The notes under the pieces are model-generated. The model had not been told where the DNA came from, searched no databases, and saw only the letters and a list, made by a program, of their open reading frames with translations. Shown here one piece after another: positions 24,589 through 36,745 of a stretch of DNA of 64,000 nucleotides; position 1 is the first letter of the stretch; each line of letters begins with the position of its first letter. Made by a program: the position numbers and the translations under genes. This DNA is from Erigeron canadensis (taxonomy: Eukaryota; Streptophyta; Magnoliopsida; Asterales; Asteraceae). Location of the stretch: the NCBI RefSeq assembly GCF_010389155.1, contig NC_057768.1, forward strand, positions 11,282,501 through 11,346,500, read 5' to 3'.

Positions 24589-24848
24589 TGTAGAACTATA
24601 ATTGATTCGTGTTTTGCTGCGGAAGTTAGATTTTTAACAATGGTGATTAGTGTGTGTAAGTGTGTGTTCTTGAGAGAGAAAGATGTGTATTTGGAATGAT
24701 CTGATTACTTTCAATATGTAAAATGTGTGGGAAATGAGGGGTATTTATATTCTAAGAAAACTTACAAAAGCTCCCCTCAACCTTACAATAAGTACATAAA
24801 CATACATTGTTTTTTAACTACAACTAAGCACTATTTATATTTCTAACA
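24589..24848 (-). repeat. 5' LTR of element D
   Basis: 260 bp, TGTAGAACTA to TTCTAACA, lacking about 30 bases present in the 3' copy. Confidence 0.9.
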
Positions 24849-24853
24849 GCAGA

Positions 24854-25269
24854 GACTGATGTCTGAGTAGAAAGAACAACATAATAAGGCTATGAATGAG
24901 ATGAGAAGCTTAATCAGTGATATGGCTGATGATTTGAAGGTTGTGAGTACCAGAAATAGAATTCTTGAAGACAAAATGGGCAAGATCGAAGAAGTAGTGT
25001 CCAAGATGTCTGATAAGTCTCTGGAGGTTGAAGGCAAGGTTGTCAAGATAGAAGATGGTCTCAAGCAGGGAGTTAAGAATCTTGAGGAGAATATGCATGA
25101 GCTATATGACAAGTATGTCAAATGGATAGCTGAGAGGGATAACTCAGGTTGTAAGGGTGATGAGCTAGCTAAGGCAGGAAATAAGGATGATCAGAATGAA
25201 GATCCTGATGCTGCTCGAGTTACTCAAGAGCTAGGAGGAAGTTCTGTGATCAAAACAGAGACTCAGTAA
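24854..25269 (+). pseudogene. aORF of copia C, C-terminal half
   Basis: After the D insertion the frame resumes: RLMSE, an in-frame TAG (about 24869), then a long heptad-like coiled coil (about 24890-25130, RNRILEDKMGKIEEVVSKMS). A hydrophilic end rich in Asp, Gln and Glu closes at TAA near 25269. The coiled coil, a DNSGCKGDELA phrase and the acidic tail match the corresponding part of aORF H (KSGCKDDVLA, about 57177-57205), which supports homology. Function is unknown. Confidence 0.7.
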
Positions 25270-25481
25270 GAGTCTAGCCAGACTAGTTATGTTGGCAAGG
25301 CTACCTCATAAGCTCTACAAGCTTAAAGAATTGTTGTTTACATATATAAACATAATAATTGAGCTTGAGGCGCCTTAAGCTAAATCAACCTGAAGTTATT
25401 ATTCTCAAATGAAGCAGAAAAAGTAGATTGATGACAAAGACGAGACGAAGACATTTATTTAAACATCTAGAAGCTATTGCC

Positions 25482-25490
25482 AAGGGGGAG
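25482..25490 (+). other. Polypurine tract of copia C
   Basis: AAGGGGGAG, then TC and the LTR start TGTAAGTG; the same nine bases precede the 3' LTR of copia H (59326-59334). Confidence 0.88.
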
Positions 25491-25492
25491 TC

Positions 25493-25800
25493 TGTAAGTG
25501 CACGTCTATGTCAATAGCAGTCTAGATTGTTTGAGGTTAAATGTAATATGTCTTTGTAATTGTCATTAATGAACTTTGTATTATGCATAGAATACTAGAT
25601 TAAGTTTATGTATTGAATGTATAATTAATCTGCTTGAGAGGGATTACGACCTCGTAATTGAAGGGACAATTACGACCCCGTATTTGCAAGGTCAAATACG
25701 AGGCCAATCACAGAATACTACCTCATATTAGTGTCGGGTTGGGCTTGGATTTGCGAGGCCAACTCGCTGGAAATCCATTCGGGTGTTTCCTATATATACC
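25493..25800 (+). repeat. 3' LTR of copia C, first part
   Basis: It begins TGTAAGTGCACG. A TATA box, TATATATACC, at 25791-25800 marks the promoter; gypsy F inserted exactly at its downstream edge. The LTR continues at 36746. Confidence 0.8.
25796..25800. repeat. Target-site duplication of gypsy F (left copy, ATACC)
   Basis: ATACC before TGTAACACCCC and again at 36746-36750 after GTTGTTACA. Confidence 0.93.
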
Positions 25801-26305
25801 TGTAACACCCCGACTAAGGCGGAAACACGAGATGCCACAGAACGACATGGTACAAAAGATTTGAGTATAAAACATCAACACAAGTTTTCAAATGACATTC
25901 AAAATCCAAAAGATTACAAATTTAAGATGACGTTCAAATCCATTACATAACCAAATTCATAATTAAAATGATCAAATGTTTGCAATACTTGTCCAACCAT
26001 ACAAGCATTATAGGGTCCAAAAGGGCGGTCCAAGCTACGCACCTAAATCTTTAACCTGAAAAGCATGAAGAAGAAGAAGTGTCAACTACGAGAGTTGAGT
26101 GAGTTCATAGGTTTTTAACTAAAAACGTAAAGTATATATATATACATCATAATCAAAAATTTGAGAGTCATCAAAATTTCCATGTATACCTCCAATATAA
26201 CATTTGAAAAGCGTATGTTCCGCTTACTATAATCAACCGAAATGTTATTCACCAAGATTATATTTACTTGATTTGGTTTTATTCTTGATTTGTTGGATAT
26301 TACGT
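25801..26305 (-). repeat. 3' LTR of gypsy F (two internal losses)
   Basis: Bases 25801-26243 match 32813-33252. The next 60 bases (TTATTCACCAAG ...) match the far part of the right LTR near 36450-36510, so about 3.2 kb is missing between them. After about 26305 the sequence is already the pol tail, so the last ~230 bases, the 3' untranslated region and the polypurine tract are also lost. Confidence 0.82.
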
Positions 26306-29300
26306 ATAAAGTCCTCACGTTCCCATGTAAATTCGGGTCCGCATCTAACCTTAACGATAGGGATTTTGTTTCTCTTAAGGCGCTTCTCATCGCGGTCAAG
26401 AACTTCTATTGGCTCCTCGCGAAATTGGAGCTTATCTTACACTCGTAGTTCCTCGAGGGGAACTACCTTCGAATCATCCGCCACACATTTCTTCAAATTG
26501 GACACATGAAAAGTGTCGTGGACCTCTCCCAATTCTTGAGGTAACTTCAATTTATAGGCCACGGGGCCTATCCTAGCTACAATTTCAAATGGCCCAATGT
26601 ATCGAGGACTCAACTTTCCTCTCTTACCGAATCTCACGGTTCCTTTCCATGGCGACACCTTTAGGAGCACTTTGTCGCCAACTTCAAATTCTAGGGGCTT
26701 CCTTCTTTGATCCGCATAACTCTTTTGCCGATCTCTGGCGGCTTTAAGCTTTTCTTTAATGATGGCTACCCTGTCCGTTGTTTCTTGGACAAAATCAACG
26801 GTAGCTAGACTTCTTTCGCCCGTTTCTATCCAACACATCGGAGACCTACACTTGCGTCCATATAAAGCTTCAAACGGTGCACATTGTATGCTTGAGTGAT
26901 AGCTATTATTGTACGTAAATTCAGCATAAGGCAAGTGCTCATCCCAACTTCCACTAAATTCTAATGCACAGGCTCTTAACATATCCTCCAACGTTTGTAT
27001 TGTTCGCTCACTTTGTCCATCCGTTTGAGGGTGGTAAGCCGTGCTTAATGCTAGTGTTGTGCCCATTGCCTCTTGCACGTGACCCCAAAAACGTGAGGTA
27101 AATCTACCATCCCGATCGGATATTATGGACAAAGGCACGCCATGTAGTGTTACAATCTTCTCGACGTACAAGCGAGCTAGACGTTCGGTGTTCCAATCTT
27201 CTTTGATGGGAATGAAATGGGCTGATTTCGTAAGACGATCAACAATCACCCATATAGCATCATGACCTTCCTTTGTTCGAGGCAATTTCGTTACTAGGTC
27301 CATTGCTATTTGCTCCAATTTCCACTCAGGAATCTCTGGCTGTTTTAAAAGACCAGATGGATTTTGCTGCTCAGCCTTGACCATCGCACAAGTCATGCAT
27401 CGGTTCACATATCGGGCTACGTCTCCCTTCATTCCAGGCCACCAAAAATCCCTTCTTAGGCCTTGATACATCTTATCCACGCCCGGATGAATTGAATACA
27501 TCGTATTGTGAGCCTCATTCATAAGTACATCCCTTAAACCATTCACTTTCGGTACCCAAGCTCTCCCCTTGAAGTATAAGATACCTTCATCATCCTTATC
27601 AAACCTCATTTCCATACCACACAATGCTTCATCCTTAACGTTCTTTCCTTCAAAGGCCTTTGCTTGGTCTTATAAGAAACGATCTCTTAGAGACATTCTT
27701 ACTTGTAAGTGGCTAATTCTTGCCCTTGGCACCTTAGTATTCACCTTCCTACTAAGTGCATCGGCAACGACGTTTGCCTTCCCCGGATGATACTTTATTT
27801 CACACTCATAGTCATTTAGCAACTCCATCCATCTCCTTTGCCTCATGTTCACCATCTTTTGATCAAAGATGTGTTGCAAGCTTTTATAGTCGGTGAATAT
27901 GGTGCATTTAGTGCCGTAGAGATAATGTCGCCATATCTTCAAGGCGAATACCACGGCTCCCAACTCCAAATCGTGTGTCGAATAGTTTTTCTCATGTGGC
28001 TTCAATTGCCTAGACGCGTAGGCAATGACCTTGTCTCTTTGCATAAGCACACATCCAAGTCCTTTATTCGATGCATCACAATATACTACAAATTCTTCCA
28101 TTCCATCCGGCAAGGCTAGTATTGGGGCTTCACATAACATGTTCTTAAGCGTCCGAAACGCTTGCTCTTGTTCCTCACCCCATTCGAACTCTCTCGACTT
28201 TTGGGTCAATTGGGTCAAAGGCACTGCAATCTTAGAGAATCCTTGGATGAACCTCCTATAGTAGCCCGCTAGACCTAGGAAGCTACGCACTTCCGTTGGC
28301 GTTTTGGGTGCCTCCCATTTCTTGATCGCTTCTATCTTGGCCGGATCTACATGGATTCCTTCTTCGTTCACAATGTGTCCAAGAAATTGGACTTGTCGGA
28401 GCCAAAATTCACACTTAGAAAACTTAGCGTATAGTTTTTCATCTCTAAGTAACTGCAAGATTATTCTTAGATGTTTCTCATGATCATCCTTACTTCTAGA
28501 GTATATTAGAATGTCATCAATGAATACTATCACGAATTTGTCCAAGTATGGCCTACAAATCCGGTTCATTAGATCCATGAAAACGGCAGGCGCATTTGTG
28601 AGACCAAATGGCATCACTAGAAACTCGTAATGCCCATAGCGCGTTCTAAAAGTCGTTTTAGGTACATCTTCTTCTCGTACCCTCAACTGATGATAGCCGA
28701 ATCTAAGATCGATTTTTGAGAAATGCGACGCTCCTTGAAGTTGATCGAACAAATCGTCTATTCGCGGCGGTGGATACCTATTCTTGATCGTCAGCTTATT
28801 CAACTCCCTATAGTCTATGCACATCCTCAAAGATCCATCCTTCTTTTTGACAAAAAGAATTGGAGCACCCCATGGCGAAGAACTAGGTTGGATTAAACCT
28901 TTATCAAGCAATTCTTGCAATTGCTCAGAAAGTTCTTGCATTTCGGAGGGCGCTAACCTGTACGGTGCTTTAGCTACGGGGGCTGCCCCGGGAACTAAAT
29001 CAATCGTAAACTCCACCTGCCTCGTGGGTGGAAGTCCAGGTAGTTCGTCAGGGAACATATCTAGAAAGTCCCTAACCACCATGACCTTATGGGGATCCTT
29101 ACTTTTTACTTGCTTATCCACTACTTGTGCCAAGTATGTGTGATATTCTTTACGTAAATATTTCCTTACTTTCATAGATGACACTATCTTGGGTTGGACT
29201 CCCGTCCTATGGCCTTGTATTATAAGCACCTCATCATTATCTAAGGGAATTTTAATGACCCTTTCATGGCAAAGTATTTCAGCACGCATCTTAGACAACC

Positions 29301-30864
29301 AATCCATTCCTATTATCACATCAAAACTTCCTATCTCAATGGGAATCAAGTCTATACTATAATCTTTCTCGTCTAAAGTTAACATACAATCAAAAATAAT
29401 TTCCTTAGTCCTATACTTGTTTCCATTAGCATATTCGATATAGTAAGTTTCATCAAGCTCACTAGGTTTCTTACCAATCATTTCCTTAAATTCAAACGAA
29501 ATAAAACTTCTTTCGGCTCCAGAATCAAATAGAATAGAGGCATAAACATTATTTAATGGAAACGTACCTACGATGACATTTGGGTCATCACGTGCCTCAT
29601 TCGCACCCATTGCATACACGCGTCCTCTAGCTTGCCCTCCTTGATTCCCACGGTTCTGGTTGGCATTGATTCCTTGATTCCCATTGTTTGCTTGATTTCC
29701 TCCATTACCTCGGTTCACTTGATTCCCATTATTGCCTCGGTTTGCTTGGTTCCCACGATTTCCAACATTTCTAAGATTGCCACGGTTGTCGTTTGCATTT
29801 CCTCGTCCTCCTTGAGCTCTCCCCAACCTAGGACATGTGTTTCTCCAATGCTCCGTGCTTCCACATTCATGACAAGTTCCCCGGTTTCCTCCAACTCTTG
29901 TTCCTCTACGGCAAGTGGCAGCAAGGTGTCCAAATGAGCGGCAAATCGAGCATTGCCTACATTCCCTCTGATGGGTGTTGCCACATCGGTTACATGTTTG
30001 TGCCGCACCATCGGTGATTCCATAATTCCTTACAATCTTTTACCTTTTATCAGGCCCATTCCCCTTACGATCACCAAATCGGCTTCCTCCTCCTTGCCTT
30101 GAACTTGACTCACCTCGCGAGTATTTCCCTGTCCTAACCAAGTCATTAACCAATCTTGTTGACAAACTTATTACTTCTTCCAGTGTGGTGGGGTTTGCTG
30201 CCGTGACCATCAATCTTACTTCCGGTACCAATCCGTAAATATACCTCTGAACTTTCTTGGCCTCAGTAGTCACCATATCAGGTACCAGCACACACAACTC
30301 GTGAAAACGAATCGCATATGTCTCTAACTCCATTCCTTTCATGGCATGGTTCCAAAACTCAATTTCCAACTTTTGGACGGCAGGTCTAGGGCAATACTCC
30401 CTTTTCAATTCCTCCTTGAGCTGCTCCCAGGTCAAAGCATTCATCGTGGCGGCACCCCTCGTGGTGACTTGGAGGTTCCACCATGTGAGTGCCCTCCCTT
30501 GGAGCTTACTTGCCGCAAACTTGACGCGGTCGGCTGGCGCACAATCAGTGATGTTTAGGACTGCCTCCATGCTTTGAAACCAAGTAAGTAACCCATCGGG
30601 ACCCTCCGTCCCATAGAACTCTTTGGGGTTGCAAGACGTAAAAGTCTTGTAAGCATTTCAGTCAGTGGCGTTTCCTCCACCTTATTGCCTTCTTGCCAAG
30701 TTGATGGTAGCAGTCACGTTCTCAGCGATTTGAGTGGCAATGTTTGGCATGGCAGCATTGATTTGTTGAGATATGAGAGTCGCCAACTCAGCCCTTCGTT
30801 GAGCTTCTTCCTCTTGGCGTCTAGCCTCAGCGCTTGTTTCTTCAACGGTCCTTCGTGGTGCCAT
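26306..30864 (-). pseudogene. Gypsy F gag-pol polyprotein (broken)
   Basis: One frame runs from ATG 30864 with stops at about 30684 (TAA), about 30660 (TGA, likely Trp), 30042 (TAA), 27672 (TAA) and about 26439 (TAA). Gag has LTWWNLQVTTRG and EFWNHAMKGMELETYAIRF, then zinc knuckles [14 protein letters not shown] and [14 protein letters not shown] (about 29990-29840) and a Gly/Asn repeat linker (residues 5-63 from 29826). Protease has intact DSGA (about 29526). RT has VFIDDILIY near 28520 and DLRFGYHQ where DLRSGYHQ is usual. RNase H shows [15 protein letters not shown] and DALSRK. Integrase has the zinc finger (CMTCAMVK), AMDLVTKL, SDRDGRFTS and HPQTDGQSERT. The chromodomain-like end contains [10 protein letters not shown]. 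It cannot be translated whole now. Confidence 0.9.
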
Positions 30865-31463
30865 GTCTCTACAAGGGAGAACATAGTTTAGTCATTTGTA
30901 TAAAGGATCATGTGACATGGACCCGACTCACAACTTTCGATCTCACACGTGTTCGTTTAAGTTACTTAGTGTAATAAGGCCACGTTTGTATGCATAGGTA
31001 TACCTATATATTTCTAAATTCAATTTCCTTCCTTTAATCACAACCTACTTATCACTATGAATTACAAGTGGTTGGGTAAGCATAAAGCATGTCAATCTTG
31101 TTTTTGGGCCTTTTGACAGATTTTTCCAGAATCTGTATACGAACTTGGAGCTCGAAAATGTGACCCAATATGGACGAACTGGGCAAAACTCATAAAATAT
31201 AAAATGTAGCCCCATGAGTTAGGTTTCATCTCCAATTGGAATCAGGTCAAAAGACCAACCATAACACATATAGATTAACACATCATATAAAAGCTAAAAT
31301 TCATCAAGCTTCCACTCCAATGATCCAATATCAGTTTACAAAATTGCCATAAGCCCACAAACAAGTGATCATAGTCACACAATCATAAACAAGTTCAAGG
31401 AAATCACAACAAAGTACAAATAATTGTCTACCGAATAAGTTCATGAACAAAACATCCTTAGGG
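30865..31463 (-). other. Gypsy F spacer between leader ORF and gag
   Basis: About 0.6 kb with no credible gene on either strand. Confidence 0.5.
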
Positions 31464-32150
31464 TCATTTCCTAAGCACAAGAACTACCACAATGGAACAC
31501 ACCGCTGCAAGAATACATCCCATTATGAATATCACTTCATAAATCCGGCGCACTCCATCTATTACCATGCCGGTATCTTCTCCCATTCGCCTCATTGCTC
31601 CCAAGGTTCTTTCCATCATGACTTCTTGATGTCGAACCCTCACTCGGGCATCCCTTAGTCCACCGGCTATGTCCCACACTCATTCCCTTTCCTCCCGAGT
31701 CATACCCATGGGAGGTGGAGGGGGTATTCCATAGACGGGACGATGGGGTTTTTCTCCTAGTCTTGGCCCAAGGTGATAAGGATGATCGCGGGGGAGGCGT
31801 GGATGGAAGTATGGGTCGTGAGCTGGGAAGCGTCCATCGCTTACATTCATGGCCGCATTTTGTCTCGGCGGTGTGGGAGCTCTAGGGGCTGATGGTGGCC
31901 GTGGTGGAGTAGGCAAACGACGTACCGGTTGGCTAGAAGCAACGCTTCTAGCACCACCACCATTTGATGGGTCTTCCGTGGGCTCGGACTGCTCCTCCTC
32001 CTCTCGTTGTGGGGGCTGTTGGGAGTCCATCGTGGGCTCCGTCTCCTCGCTTTCTTCTTGTTCTTTTCACCTCTCCCTGACCATGTCCATGAATGCATAA
32101 ATGTCCCTTACTTGATTGGAGTTTCTTGAGGCTTCACTCCTTTGCGACAT
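31464..32150 (-). pseudogene. Leader ORF of gypsy F: proline-rich protein with C-terminal membrane stretch
   Basis: Upstream of gag one frame starts at ATG 32150 (MSQRSEASRNSNQVRD) and runs 228 codons, broken only by TGA at 32069-32067 and TGA at 31682-31680. The second is most simply CGA to TGA. The N-terminal third is acidic (QREEEEQSEPTEDPS), the middle is proline-rich (RRLPTPPRPPSAPRAPTPPR; GIPPPPPMG). The last ~60 residues are a charged helix-like part followed by an uninterrupted hydrophobic stretch (VIFIMGCILAAVCSIVVVLV) and a short LRK end. That is the profile of a tail-anchored membrane protein. I do not recognise the family. The frame staying open around two point-mutation stops is the argument that it was coding. 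Confidence 0.6.
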
Positions 32151-32812
32151 GATATTCCTACACAAGTCACATAAAGCATAAGATGACGACTCCACTTGAC
32201 GCTTAGACGACCATTTACAACCGACTTGACCATTGACGACCCATGTGACCATTTGCGGACAGCAAGACGACTTGACGGACCACGAGACGACCTTAATCAT
32301 TTGACGACAACCAACCAATTCGACCTACGACTCACAAGCTTGACAACCGAACAACATTATGAACATCCACCACCGACGTACCCAACAATAATTAGTAAGA
32401 CTATCAACGACCAACTCGACACTCATGACTCACACGACCATTTAGAATCAACGAAATGACTAGAATTTAACTTGTGCATTATGTCTAAATAGGCAAAGTA
32501 ATGCTAGCCCAGTGGGGGTATTAACTAAGGGTTCTAATAAGTAATGCAAACATTGGATTTGGTTATGTATCTTTTGCACCAAGAATCGTTTTAAAGCTTT
32601 ATTTTCAAAAGACTCATTTTGAATATTCCTTAAACGACCATTTCGATCATTCCATATTAAATTTTTAATTAGGCATAGTTGATCAGGCTATGCATAAGTA
32701 AAACAAGAATACTTTATGATCAACTCAATTGTTTAAGAAATATTCGACTCGTTTTGAAAATACGTAGGTTATATCAAAAATTCTCTATAACCTGGCTTTG
32801 ATACCATTTTTC
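32151..32812 (-). other. Gypsy F leader proximal to the PBS
   Basis: Non-coding. At about 32180-32450 the plus strand repeats short TGACGAC/CGACCA words at irregular spacing, giving a low-complexity region. I see no other structure. Confidence 0.5.
32795..32806 (-). other. Primer-binding site of gypsy F (one mismatch)
   Basis: The plus strand GCTTTGATACCA gives TGGTATCAAAGC on the element strand, one change from TGGTATCAGAGC. Confidence 0.8.
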
Positions 32813-35800
32813 TATAACACCCCGACTAAGGCGGAAACACAAGATGCCACAGAACGACATGGTACAAAAGATTTGAGTATAAAACATCAACACAAGTTTT
32901 CAAATGACATTCAAAATCCAAAAGATTACAAATTTAAGATGACGTTCAAATCCATTACATAACCAAATTCATAATTAAAATGATCAAATGTTTGCAATAC
33001 TTGTCTAACCATACAAGCATTATAGGGTCCAAAAGGGCGGTCCAAGCTACGCATCTAAATCTTTAACCTGAAAAGCATGAAGAAGAAGAAGTGTCAACTA
33101 CGAGAGTTGAGTGAGTTCATAGGTTTTTAACTAACAACGTAAAGTATATATATACATCATAATCAAAATTTTGAGAGTCATCAAAATTTCCATGTATACC
33201 TCCAATATAACATTTGAAAAGCGTATGTTCCGCTTACTATAATCAACCGAAATAAAATCATTATCATATAACCACAAGGATATAATTCAGTTAACTTAGA
33301 TGAGTAAATGCTTGAGCCACTACTACTACCATTTTTTTCAAAGTCCGATAATAAATAAATGAATCTTGCACAAGCTGTCAATCAAGTGCCGTAATAATAA
33401 TAATATAAAAGGGGTCGTGCCATGGAGACGACCTAAGTAAGGTAGCTAGAACACCCGTGGTCGGACTGGAAGAGGAAGTCGTCACAAAGGCAACCAACCT
33501 TCCACCGTTACACAAATAGGTGGGTGGACGAAACCTAGTTGCGCAACTAACTAACTACAGGGCTCCTTAATCGGAGTAAATAGTAGTGAACCGAAGAAAG
33601 CGGTTTGATAGAACTCAAGCTCATCATATAAATCATTTATCATAATGAACATACGAAACAATTTCATTTCATAATCATAATATCAAGAATCATTTCATAT
33701 ATATATGTCATAATAAAAGCAATTTAGCTTATATATCATGTTTTTCACCCCGATAGTTAAAACACATAAAATAATTTGAAAGGGGGCTATGACTCACTTG
33801 AATTGAGAGTGAAAGAGGGCTGATCAAAAGTGAGATCTCCGGCTAGTGGTGTCTTTCCTCAAGCAAGCCTAAACCATGGTATTCGAAATATGCACAACGT
33901 AAGTGTGTGTCGCATGACTAGTAAACTAGATCATGAGATGTATGCTAGTAGACTTGCCCAACTTTGGTTGTTGTTTAATTATGGAATTCAAGTAAATTAT
34001 GTTGTTCACCTCATTTGGTTGGAAGACATTTGGTAGTAAAGGTCATTCATACGATTTTGTTCAGTTATTGGAATTTCGGTAGTTTAACTTTGTATTATAT
34101 ATATTTTCCATTGCATGCTTTGCTTAATAACCATATTTGACATTTGTGTTCTCATAATATTAATGTTGATATATCTTACTGATTTATAATTATTTATTTA
34201 ATTTAATATTATTTAATTAATTTATTTACTTATTTTATTGGTTTATTAATTAAATAATTCCTTATAATTATTTTTTAGTCCTTAAATTATCTCTAAAATT
34301 CATAGATAATTATAGATGGATTATCTACTAATTTTCAAGCCTTTTTATTTGTAACACTGTGATTCTTATATTTATTTGTGCCGTATTTCTATTTATTTAA
34401 TAATAATGATTAATTAGCGACTTTTACTTAATAATTTACTTTTAAATTGTATAGTTCTTGTTCCCTTCCTTGTAGTTATTTTTCCCCAGTAGGTTTTGGT
34501 CACTTTTATCATTGGTTAAGTGGCTTTGATCAGATTCATGGTTTATATAATTTATTAATTAATATATATATCTTTTAATTACTATTTTAATTCATTAAAT
34601 CATAGAAATTCTTACAAATCACCACAAGGGTTTTAGTCCAAAAATTCCAGGACTTTTTGGCAACTTATATCAACACAAATTCATATCAATTCAACCTCTC
34701 TTGTGTCTTGCTTAAATTGAGGATTTTATAATTGAAAATCGTTTACCGAAATACTGATTTTAGCCTCATTTCTTAGGCTATTAAGGTACTTCAAAATGGA
34801 TTTTCATCCTAAATTCAACATTCACAGTAAGTTCATCATATTTTGGTGGTTCAAGTCGTAATGGTGGTGGTGTGATATGTGCAATTTAGTGCTTTCGGTT
34901 AGTGATTAGTTGACCCGAAAAGACGATTTTTGAGCTTATTCTTGCCATGCATCAAATGACTTGAGTTTTATACTTTTAATATGTCATATTTCCAGGATGT
35001 CATCACATTTTCATGGTCATAAAGTTATGGTGCATGTGTGTGCTCAAAATGCATTTTAACAAGCTTTCGGTTTACGATTTCAAGCATATTTTAACTTGTT
35101 TTGACCCAAGCTTTATATAATTGATATTTTGTGAATTTTTCCAGAATATTTGCATGACTTTTAACATATTTTTCAGTTGACACAAGTCTCTAACCTTCTC
35201 ATAATCCAAACAACAATCCAACCTTCTTAAATCTAACATGTATGCACTTAAATCAATACTTTTTAACATAAAGCTTTATCCAGCTCAAATCTATCAATAT
35301 GAAAATATGTTTTTATGAAATATTCCAGAAAATATGAACATAAGATTGTAATAAACATGTCCTTCTCTTCATGCACAAAGATTTCCTTACAACTATCAAC
35401 ACAACCAACACCTTTTTCATGCTAACTTTTATAGATCTAACAACACAACATAAAATCCATATTTTTATGTAATTTTTCCAGAAAATATAACTTCATAATA
35501 CGTATTAATATGACCATCTTTCACAAGAAAAACCATATCAAAAGCTATATAATATATAACTACACTTTTAGGTCTTTAACTAGTTGAATCCTTGGATCTT
35601 TCTTCATGGATTCAACATGCATGAGCATGGAAAGAAAGATCCTATCAACTTTGCTCTCATCAAGTGTATATTCAAAAGAAAACATGAAGAAAACATGGAC
35701 TTTTAATAAAACCATTTTAATATGAACAAGAATAAGATTAATTTAATAAAGAGATGAAGATATATACCCTTGAAGAACACTTTTTGAAGAGGAAATAGTG

Positions 35801-36745
35801 CAGATTTTCGTGACTAATATGGCCTCCAACAATCCCTATTCAAGCCCTAATACAACCCTCAAACTATGCTTGAATCAACCCTTTATTAACCTAGCCTAAA
35901 CCCTTTATTAACCTAGCCTAAACCCTTTATTGTTCTTGCTCCCTTGATGGCTGCCGAAAATGATGAAGAAAAGAGAGAGGGAGAAGAGTTTTTGGAGAGT
36001 GAATAATGACTAGTGTGTGTAAAATGTGAGGAGTGTGTTTTGTGTGAGTTTCAAGAGAGATTTTTGGAAGAAATAAAATTTAAAAGTGAAGTGTGAAGGG
36101 GGGAAAGGGGGGCCGGCCATGGGGGGTATTTGGAGGGGTTAGGAGTATTTTTTTTTTGTTAAATTATAGTGTAAGTATATTAGTGTATGTATAAGTTTAG
36201 TGGGTATTTGTTTTTGTAAGTGTTTTGTTAGTTAAATGTAAGTAATTGGTTGTTTTAGTTAGGAATATATATATGTGTGCATATGTCATGTGTATATATG
36301 TGTATGGATATATTTTTGTATTTTTAGTTGGTTACATAGGTCATTGGTTGTAAATTTGTATCTATTTTTAAGCATATATACTTACTTATTAAGGTTTCAA
36401 CGCTTTTACGCACATATAACTTCCAATTATATTTTTAGTTGGAAATTTTATTCACCAAGATTATATTTATTTGATTTGGTTTTATTCTTGATTTGTTGGA
36501 TATTTCGTAGGAATTTTGATTGGTATCTCAACTTGTGAGACTCGCTTTATTAATTATAACTTGATTTGATCATTAAGGTTTTTGTTCAATCATATTTTAT
36601 TAAATTGAAATTAGAATTAATCAATAGCTTTAGATCACTAATTTAAGGGCATTATCTACTAACTTCAAATATAACTATGGCTGGCGGGAACATAGACAAC
36701 CTAACTAGCACGTATATATAATATATAAAAAGTAGGGTTGTTACA
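32813..36745 (-). repeat. 5' LTR of gypsy F
   Basis: About 3.93 kb from TATAACACCCC (the usual TG start has become TA) to GTTGTTACA. It contains A/T-rich stretches and several low-complexity blocks but no credible gene. It is the only near-complete LTR of this element. Confidence 0.85.

Larger units (their letters stand above)
17523..24848 (-). mobile_element. Element D: LTR retrotransposon whose only coding region is an aORF
   Basis: A complete 7.3-kb element: TG...CA ends, 5-bp duplication GCAGA, LTRs of 290 and 260 bp, PBS for initiator tRNA-Met and a polypurine tract. In its own sense: 5' LTR (24848-24589), PBS, a 2-kb leader with hairpin repeats, one long broken reading frame (22609-17852), polypurine tract and 3' LTR (17812-17523). 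No gag, protease, integrase, RT or RNase H motif is visible in any frame. The protein is related to the aORFs of copia A, C and H. It therefore seems to be a non-autonomous element that would need Gag-Pol in trans. A 429-bp relative lies at 62829-63257. Confidence 0.85.
25801..36745 (-). mobile_element. Gypsy F: Tekay/Del-like chromovirus, minus strand
   Basis: 10.9 kb between exact ATACC duplications. In its own sense: 5' LTR (36745-32813), PBS (32806-32795), leader ORF (32150-31464), gag (30864-29827), PR-RT-RNase H-INT (29826-26437) and a chromodomain-like tail (about 26436-26306). A heavily deleted 3' LTR (about 26305-25801) closes it. The gypsy domain order, the integrase tail VSNLKKC and the EEPIEVLDRE ... 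PEFTWERED tail point to chromoviruses. The remaining LTR is unusually long, 3.9 kb. Confidence 0.9.

Noticed and set aside
25658..25864. 68-codon plus-strand frame
   Set aside because: It runs across the copia C LTR and the gypsy F insertion junction, so it cannot be ancestral coding sequence.
29632..30577. Open frames on the plus strand across gypsy F gag-pol
   Set aside because: They are shadows of the minus-strand polyprotein, whose domains are clear.
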